A stretch of 5,060 bases of DNA from Bacteroidota bacterium (GTDB lineage Bacteria; Bacteroidota; Ignavibacteria; UBA10030; UBA6906). The position numbers and the translations under genes are program-made. Location of the stretch: the NCBI GenBank assembly GCA_003541875.1, contig DPLS01000162.1:636-5695 (forward strand), given 5' to 3'. Under the pieces are notes generated by a model, which saw only the letters and a program-made list of their open reading frames with translations, made no database searches and was not told the origin of the DNA. Below are positions 1-5,060 of the stretch, in pieces; within the stretch, counting starts at the first letter, position 1; every line of letters starts with the position of its first letter.

Positions 1-1103
1 CGTGAGAAGTTCAGGATGTTGTTCACGAGTCTCGTGAGCCGTTCGGTCTCCTGTACGAGTGTGTCATAGTACTCCTGCTTTTTCTCCTCCGAGGGGATCC
101 TCTTCATCTGGAGCGTCTCGCCGAACATGCGAATGAGCGAGAGGGGTGTCTTGAGTTCGTGTGAGACGTTGGAGACGAAATCTGATTTCAATTGTGCCAG
201 CTCGACCTCACGCCGGACCGTGCGAAAGACAAACCACGCACCCGCAATGAGGACAAGGTCGAGCAGACCGATCAACACGAGATTGCGGTAGAAACGCTCG
301 CGCACGACCTCCTCAATGGTCTTCCCCTTAAGCCGAATGCCGACGACATAGTCGGGGAAGAGCCAGAGTTCCTTCGTCTGGCGGATGTCTGTTGGCGACA
401 TGGTTCCGGTAGAGTAAATGAATTGGCCGGAACCTCGTTGGTTCACAGCCACGAGGAAATCGTCGCCGGCGGCCTCTTCCAGCTTCGGGCGCAACACGTC
501 ACGGATGAACTCTTCCGCGTCCAAAACGATGCCGACGATGGTGTTCTTTCCCGGGATGCTCTTCGCTACGAACACGAGAGCGACAGACTTCGTTGCCATC
601 GAGTCACCGATCGAGAGAGAGCTTATCTTTCGGTATCCTGCCGCCTCAAATCTAAACAGGCGTTGAATGCTGTTGGGCCGCAGTGCAGAGCGGACATCAT
701 CAGCGCTCAGGGAATGTCCGTTGGTTTCCGTATCCGGTTGGAGGATATCAATCTTTGAGAACAGACTATCCGTTATGAACAGACTCTGAATGCCGGCATT
801 CTCACCAAGAAAAGGGGAGAAGAGAAGCTGATAATTCTGGGGAATGCGGGAGCGATCCACGAGGAGACCGTTGATGGAGTTCACCCAGCTGTTGGCAACG
901 TCCCACGCGTACTGATTCAGTGAGAACAATACCACTTCAAGCTGCTGTTTGTAGATTTCGGCGATAAGCGCTTCGCTCTGCGAGAGCGTGGTGAATTCAT
1001 AGGCCGAATAGAAAATAGCCGGTAGCAGAACCAAGAGAAGAAGTACTGAGGCCAGCTTGCCGGTGGTTCCAATATGTCTGAGTTTCTCAAGCGTGGTTTT
1101 CAT
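1..1103 (-). CDS. Membrane sensor histidine kinase, 3' part missing (cut by the window edge)
   Basis: This is a two-component sensor kinase of the inner membrane. The first 367 codons are visible and stay open to the left edge, so the rest of the HisKA domain and the whole HATPase domain lie outside. Residues about 17-33 are a hydrophobic first membrane segment and about 273-293 a second, enclosing roughly 240 residues of presumed periplasmic sensor domain. The C-terminal half of that domain (about 170-260) has a Cache-like strand/helix rhythm, which is a weak guess. The H-box SHELKTP is at 314-320, so His315 is the expected phosphorylation site. The helix after it ends in LVNNILNFS, typical of HisKA. 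Only about 20 residues separate the second membrane segment from the H-box, so there is no HAMP domain. I chose the ATG at 1103 because the protein then begins just before the first membrane segment. An in-frame ATG at 1187 would add 28 residues, and neither start has a good ribosome binding site. The ligand and the partner regulator are unknown. Confidence 0.93.
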   Translation of the reverse strand, partial: MKTTLEKLRHIGTTGKLASVLLLLVLLPAIFYSAYEFTTLSQSEALIAEIYKQQLEVVLFSLNQYAWDVANSWVNSINGLLVDRSRIPQNYQLLFSPFLGENAGIQSLFITDSLFSKIDILQPDTETNGHSLSADDVRSALRPNSIQRLFRFEAAGYRKISSLSIGDSMATKSVALVFVAKSIPGKNTIVGIVLDAEEFIRDVLRPKLEEAAGDDFLVAVNQRGSGQFIYSTGTMSPTDIRQTKELWLFPDYVVGIRLKGKTIEEVVRERFYRNLVLIGLLDLVLIAGAWFVFRTVRREVELAQLKSDFVSNVSHELKTPLSLIRMFGETLQMKRIPSEEKKQEYYDTLVQETERLTRLVNNILNFS

Positions 1104-1233
1104 TGCGAAGAAAAGGTATCCATTCCGTGCTGCAAGAGCAAGAAAAGACCTACCGAGTTCAGAGTCACCTTTGGATTGCTGCCGCATTGAAACGAGCCGG
1201 TAGCATCAGGAACAGCAGACGCTTGCAGCCAAT

Positions 1234-2766
1234 TCAGGTGGTTGGAGCGATGTCGCCGGTGCGTTTTATCTTGCCCCCGGCTGTTTTCGGCAGAGCGGGG
1301 ACAAATGCAACAACAGTCGGAGTCTTGAAGTCTTCAAGATGTTCCCTGCAGTAGGCCTTCACCTGTCGCTCTGTCAAGCTTCGTCCTTCCTTCAAGACAA
1401 TCTCCGCTCGAATGGCCTGACCGAGGATCGGATCGGGAACGCCGATGACGCGAGCCTCGTGTACTTCGTCGAGTTGATAGAGCACGTCCTCGATTTCCTT
1501 TGGCGCGATGCGTTCACCACGGCTTTTGATAACCTCATCTTTCCTTGCAACAAAATAGAAGTAGCCTTCTTCGTCCTGCCGGAAAAGATCGCCTGAGTGG
1601 AGTACCCGTTCCCATGGGTAGCGGCCGGCCGTTATCACTCTCGCTGTTGTCACGGGATCGTTCCAATATCCCAGCATTACGTTGGAACCCTGCACGACAA
1701 GTTCGCCGGTCTGCCCGTATGGAAGCCGTTTGCCGTCGGCATCTGATATCCATAGCTCAACATTCGGCATTCCCCGCCCCACCGAAGTTGGTCTTTGTTC
1801 GAGCTGATCGGGAGGGAGGTAGGTCGTCCTTAAGCACTCAGTCAATCCATGCATCAGGTAGATCCTGGCCGTTGGGAAGATCTTCTTGATCTTGGGAATA
1901 AACGGTGGCGGCATTGCCGCAGCGGCGTTGGTGATGTACCTCAGCGATGAGAAGTCTTCGTTGGCAAGCGACTCGAGCTGTGTGAGAATGGCGTACATTG
2001 TTGGGACGCCAGCAAACCCGGCTACGCGTTCATCCTTTATTCGCCTTGCAAGCTCGTACGGAAAGCCGAAACCCTTTTCGAGAACAAGTCTTGCTCCAGT
2101 CTTGAACGTCACCAGCAACTGAAGCAACCCGTAGCCGAACGAGAGAGGAAGGACCCCAAGGATAACGTCCTCGGAGTTGTTCTCGAGGTATTCAATGATA
2201 GAATCGACTGCAGAGTCAATATTGCGATGAGCGAATGTAACACCCTTGGGCTCGCCTGTCGACCCGGATGTGTAGATAATTGCCGCGAGATCGAGATCAA
2301 TTATCTGGGGGATGGATGTCGACGGTTGGGCTTTGCAGGCCGATTCGAAACTCGTTCCAATGTCGTGGCCGACATTGTTGCCCGTGATGATGAGTTGGGG
2401 TACCGTGGTACAGAGCGCCTGCGCTTTGTGAACGAGGTCCAATCGGTGCTGAGGAGCAATCAGGAACCTGGCAGAACAATGGTTGGCGATGAAACCGAGT
2501 CGTTCCGGTGGCGCGGTGTTGTTTATGACAACGAAACATCCACCTGCTTCGAGTATGCCGAAAATCGAGATGACGGCTTCAACACAGTTGTCAAGGTATA
2601 CCGCAACGCGCTCTCCCTTCTGAAGTCCGTTGGCGTGCAGGAACGCCGCCAAGCCGCGGGCAGAAGACGAAAGGGAAGAATACGTATGGCGCGTTTGTCC
2701 TGTCACCAGGGCAATTTTGTCCGGGGAGCGATGTGCCGACTGTCGAAGATACTCGTGGAGTAACAT
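1234..2766 (-). CDS. AMP-forming acyl/amino-acid ligase (adenylate-forming, carrier-protein loading type)
   Basis: This 510-residue protein of the ANL (acyl-CoA synthetase / NRPS adenylation) superfamily activates a carboxylic acid with ATP to an acyl-adenylate and passes it to a thiol. The full set of core motifs is visible: the phosphate-binding loop YTSGSTGEPKG at 165-175, the A5 region HGLTE at 306-310, SGD with Asp393 that binds the ribose, ARKDE with the hinge-region Arg408 at 407-411, and the C-terminal PKTAGGKIKR with catalytic Lys499. Length is normal for a stand-alone ligase, and no condensation or carrier domain is fused. The stretches PLSFGYG (207-213) and TTYLPP (314-319) remind me of the ligase family found in exosortase-A gene sets, a resemblance from memory only. 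It starts 2 bases after the stop of the carrier-protein gene and lacks a clear Shine-Dalgarno at normal spacing, so translational coupling is likely. The carrier protein next door is the probable acceptor. The substrate cannot be read from the sequence; coenzyme A as acceptor is the alternative. Confidence 0.95.
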   Translation of the reverse strand: MLLHEYLRQSAHRSPDKIALVTGQTRHTYSSLSSSARGLAAFLHANGLQKGERVAVYLDNCVEAVISIFGILEAGGCFVVINNTAPPERLGFIANHCSARFLIAPQHRLDLVHKAQALCTTVPQLIITGNNVGHDIGTSFESACKAQPSTSIPQIIDLDLAAIIYTSGSTGEPKGVTFAHRNIDSAVDSIIEYLENNSEDVILGVLPLSFGYGLLQLLVTFKTGARLVLEKGFGFPYELARRIKDERVAGFAGVPTMYAILTQLESLANEDFSSLRYITNAAAAMPPPFIPKIKKIFPTARIYLMHGLTECLRTTYLPPDQLEQRPTSVGRGMPNVELWISDADGKRLPYGQTGELVVQGSNVMLGYWNDPVTTARVITAGRYPWERVLHSGDLFRQDEEGYFYFVARKDEVIKSRGERIAPKEIEDVLYQLDEVHEARVIGVPDPILGQAIRAEIVLKEGRSLTERQVKAYCREHLEDFKTPTVVAFVPALPKTAGGKIKRTGDIAPTT

Positions 2767-2768
2767 AC

Positions 2769-3032
2769 TTAAGCGGCTGCCCCCGTGGTCTTTCGTGAGA
2801 CAAAAGAGACAATCTTGTTGACAGAGTCGAAGTTCTCCGCGACAAGGTCGCTGTCGGCAAACTTCACCTGGAACTTTCCCTCGAGAAAGGCGATGAGTTC
2901 AAGAATTCCCGTTGAGTCAACCACACCTGAGCCGAGGAGCGATTCGTCGTTGTTCAGCTTCTTCGTATCGCTGAAGATGAAATTCTTCCTGATAAAGTCG
3001 GCCACCTCTGTCTGAATGTGTTCCTGCTGCAT
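2769..3032 (-). CDS. Free-standing acyl/peptidyl carrier protein
   Basis: This 87-residue acidic protein has the four-helix carrier-protein pattern. Ser40, in VVDSTGILELI, is the expected 4'-phosphopantetheine attachment site. It sits at the start of the second helix after the usual loop (SLLGSGVVDS), and a phosphopantetheinyl transferase encoded elsewhere would be needed. The residues after the serine are Thr-Gly rather than the Leu common in fatty-acid AcpP. The protein is therefore more like dedicated carrier proteins of the DltC or biosynthetic-cluster kind than the housekeeping one. The start at 3032 is chosen because a good Shine-Dalgarno lies 5 bases before it and it gives the normal carrier length. 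An in-frame ATG at 3119 would add 29 low-complexity residues that overlap the upstream gene and is unlikely. It lies between the amidotransferase and the ligase, and is probably charged by the latter. The cargo is unknown. Confidence 0.94.
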   Translation of the reverse strand: MQQEHIQTEVADFIRKNFIFSDTKKLNNDESLLGSGVVDSTGILELIAFLEGKFQVKFADSDLVAENFDSVNKIVSFVSRKTTGAAA

Positions 3033-3037
3033 GATGT

Positions 3038-3044
3038 TCCTTCT
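3038..3044 (-). promoter_or_regulatory. Ribosome binding site of the carrier-protein gene
   Basis: On the minus strand this reads AGAAGGA, followed by 5 bases and then the ATG at 3032. It lies entirely in the 16-base gap after the amidotransferase stop codon. It decides the start at 3032 over the longer in-frame option at 3119. Confidence 0.75.
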
Positions 3045-3048
3045 GTCG

Positions 3049-5049
3049 TTAATGAGTTGACGTGTGGACCCGGTCGATGAACGTTGTGAATTCGATCCTC
3101 TTACCTGGAACACCGCCATTGTGGTTGATGAACTGATCCACTACTAATTGCGTTGAGAGTATTCCCACAAGGCCCATGTTGTCCGTGTTGCTAAACACGG
3201 CTTCAGGGCTTGCGGCGCGGTCTTTGCATTTGGCATACAGTCCCCGTACGGCTTCCACGTCAAACAGGCCGGCACTACGTAGAGCCGAATCGGCAAAGAG
3301 CTCATCGACATATTCTGGAGCTTCCGTCCCGACGAACGCAATCGCATCGGGGGCACGGTAGGGCTGTTTGGGACGGTTGATGATCTGGTCCGGGATGATT
3401 CCGTCTGCAACCTTCTTCAGGATGAACTTCTCATTGAGCCCATTCAGTTTATACTGAGCCGGCAGGCCGTTGCAGAAGTCCATCACGTCGGCATCGAGGA
3501 ATGGGAACCGTCCCTCCACGGAATGCGCCATCAGCATGCGATCTCCCTGTGATGAGATGAGATACGACGAGAGGAGCGTCTCGACCTCAATGAACTGCGC
3601 CTGCGCAAGTGGATCCCACCGGTGAAACTCCAGGGGCAGAGTTTCAAGGTAATTTGGCGGAGGAGCGGACTTGAGTAAGTGGCGCGCTTCTGCGGAGAAG
3701 AATCTTCCAAGCGACCCAGTTGTCGACCATCGCGGTTCGTGTGAGAACCCTGGTTGATCAGCACGATCGAGACCACGTTTCCAGAATTCTAGTGCCATTC
3801 CCTTTGCTTGTTGTGGCGATCGGGCAAGATAAGGATAGAGTCTATCAAAGAGGAGCGGCCTGATGTGTGAGCCGGGCTGATGGGACCAGAACATCCTGAT
3901 CTTTGCTTCCCGGAAGAGATCGTATCCGCCGAGCATCTCGTCCGCTCCCTCGCCGGTGAGCACCGCCTTGATGCCGGTATCGCGCACGAGGCGCGAAAGA
4001 AGATAGAGCGGAGCCGGTGCAGTACGCAGGATGGGTCGTTCCGTATGCCGGACGACGTCGGGGAACACGCGGGCAATATCGCTCTTCCGTACTAGGACTT
4101 CCTGATGATTGGAGTCGATGGTTTTTGCCATTGTGCGCTGATGCTCGGTCTCGTCAAACTCAGGATCTTCAAACCGGATGGAGAACGTCTGGAATGTTCC
4201 CTCTTTCGCTTCTCGACCAAATCGCGCTGTCAAGGAACTATCCAAGCCGCCGGAGAGATAGCTTCCCACGGGGACATCCGAGCGAAGCACGCGGAGCTGA
4301 GTAGCTCGTTTCAGTTTGTCACGCAACGCTTCTGTTGCTTCTCCTACCGAACTGAACCTTGTCTCATTATACGATGGGCGCCAGTACTGAATGTCTTTCC
4401 TGCTGCCATCGCCGTTGTACATGCGAGTGGAGCCTGGCCGCAGCTCTTCAATTCCCTTGTACAATGATGTGGGAGCAATCGAAGCCCAATACATGAATGT
4501 CTGGGCAAGTCCTTGAACATCAATCTCGCGGGGTACGGAAGGGTCGGCAAAGATCGCCTTTACTTCACTCGCGAACCACACCCTTCCGTCATGTTCTCGA
4601 ACATAGAGGGGACGCACACCGATGCGGTCACGAGAGAGGATGAGCGTGTTCTCGACAGTATCCCATAAGGCAAGCGCCCATTGTCCGTTGAATCGACTGA
4701 AGCAGTCAACACCCCACGCTTCGTACGCGTGGACGATCACCTCTGTATCTGAATGTGTGCGAAAGGTGTAACCAATTTTCTCCAGTTCTTCACGCAGTTC
4801 GATGAAGTTGAAGATCTCTCCATTGAATACGATCCAAAGCGTATCGTCTGCGTTCGAAAGGGGTTGTTGGCCTGTGGAGATGTCTATAATAGAGAGACGC
4901 GCATGACCCATGCCGACCCGATGATCCCGGAACAATCCGTACTCGTCGGGACCGCGGTGCTGGATTGCGCTCACCATTGAGCGGAGCAGGTCAACCGAAG
5001 GTGGATCGTGACGATCGGTGAGATTCACTATGCCGGCAATGCCACACAC
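3049..5049 (-). CDS. Glutamine-dependent asparagine-synthase-type amidotransferase
   Basis: This is a 666-residue two-domain cytoplasmic enzyme. The N-terminal class II glutamine amidotransferase domain (about 1-215) frees ammonia from glutamine. It has nucleophile Cys2 in MCGIAG, Arg51 in ARLSIID, the FNGEI motif at 75-79 and Asp101 in SDTE. The C-terminal synthetase domain (about 235-640) adenylates a carboxylate with ATP and amidates it. It has the pyrophosphate loop SGGLDSS at 266-272, GEGADE at 366-371, and RMLMAHSVEGRFPFLD at 504-519. The start codon is GTG; it is fixed by the need for Cys to follow the initiator directly. Its ribosome binding site is at or beyond the right edge. It is longer than E. 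coli AsnB (554 residues), in the range of AsnB-like proteins from biosynthetic and surface-polysaccharide clusters. It begins the run amidotransferase, carrier protein, ligase. The acceptor could be aspartate, but the context favours a pathway-specific carboxylate. The label asnB is withheld for that reason. Confidence 0.95.
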   Translation of the reverse strand: MCGIAGIVNLTDRHDPPSVDLLRSMVSAIQHRGPDEYGLFRDHRVGMGHARLSIIDISTGQQPLSNADDTLWIVFNGEIFNFIELREELEKIGYTFRTHSDTEVIVHAYEAWGVDCFSRFNGQWALALWDTVENTLILSRDRIGVRPLYVREHDGRVWFASEVKAIFADPSVPREIDVQGLAQTFMYWASIAPTSLYKGIEELRPGSTRMYNGDGSRKDIQYWRPSYNETRFSSVGEATEALRDKLKRATQLRVLRSDVPVGSYLSGGLDSSLTARFGREAKEGTFQTFSIRFEDPEFDETEHQRTMAKTIDSNHQEVLVRKSDIARVFPDVVRHTERPILRTAPAPLYLLSRLVRDTGIKAVLTGEGADEMLGGYDLFREAKIRMFWSHQPGSHIRPLLFDRLYPYLARSPQQAKGMALEFWKRGLDRADQPGFSHEPRWSTTGSLGRFFSAEARHLLKSAPPPNYLETLPLEFHRWDPLAQAQFIEVETLLSSYLISSQGDRMLMAHSVEGRFPFLDADVMDFCNGLPAQYKLNGLNEKFILKKVADGIIPDQIINRPKQPYRAPDAIAFVGTEAPEYVDELFADSALRSAGLFDVEAVRGLYAKCKDRAASPEAVFSNTDNMGLVGILSTQLVVDQFINHNGGVPGKRIEFTTFIDRVHTSTH

Positions 5050-5060
5050 GATCGTTAGTC

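Noticed and set aside
192..758. Plus-strand open frame of 188 codons
   Set aside because: It lies wholly inside the histidine kinase gene on the other strand. Its translation is charged and shows no motif or family likeness, while the minus-strand frame gives membrane segments and an H-box.
1104..1233. Promoter or terminator between the ligase and the kinase
   Set aside because: I looked for a hairpin plus T-run and for -35/-10 or Bacteroidota-type boxes on the minus strand. Only weak partial matches with wrong spacing were seen, so none is called.
2227..2763. Plus-strand open frame of 178 codons
   Set aside because: It is antisense to the N-terminal half of the ligase, whose motifs are beyond doubt. 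The plus-strand product is Arg-rich, has no recognisable domain, and no ribosome binding site stands out.
3033..3119. Longer start for the carrier protein (ATG at 3119)
   Set aside because: It would add 29 residues rich in Ser, Arg and Asn that overlap the end of the amidotransferase in another frame. The start at 3032 has a strong Shine-Dalgarno and gives the usual carrier length.
1..5060. CRISPR array, insertion sequence, tRNA/rRNA or phage genes
   Set aside because: No regularly spaced repeats, terminal inverted repeats, transposase or integrase motifs, or RNA-gene signatures were seen. Nearly all of the window is accounted for by four protein genes.

Overview
The window holds four genes, all read from the minus strand, so transcription runs from high to low coordinates. 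In order they are: a 666-residue glutamine-dependent asparagine-synthase-type amidotransferase (5049-3049), a small free-standing acyl/peptidyl carrier protein (3032-2769), an AMP-forming acyl/amino-acid ligase (2766-1234), and the 5' part of a membrane sensor histidine kinase (1103 to beyond the left edge). Coding density is high. The only real gap is 1104-1233, where I see no convincing promoter or terminator.

The first three genes form a tight unit, with 16 bases between the amidotransferase and the carrier protein and 2 bases between the carrier protein and the ligase. They are very probably one operon. All three keep their key catalytic residues. The simplest reading is that the ligase adenylates a carboxylic acid (fatty, amino or sugar-derived; the substrate is unknown) and loads it on the phosphopantetheine arm of the carrier protein. 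The amidotransferase would then use glutamine-derived ammonia to make an amide on that product or on a related acceptor. Such sets occur in small secondary-metabolite, surface-polysaccharide and exosortase-associated clusters rather than in housekeeping asparagine synthesis. The histidine kinase lies 130 bases downstream on the same strand. It may be co-transcribed and may control the pathway, but that is inference.

Organism: base composition is roughly balanced. The kinase H-box region and the subfamily of the amidotransferase look like those of Gram-negative-type bacteria such as the Bacteroidota/Chlorobiota/Ignavibacteria group or Acidobacteriota. This is a family-resemblance judgement made from memory and is weak. 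Nothing in the window identifies a genus. No RNA gene, mobile element, CRISPR array or notable repeat was seen.
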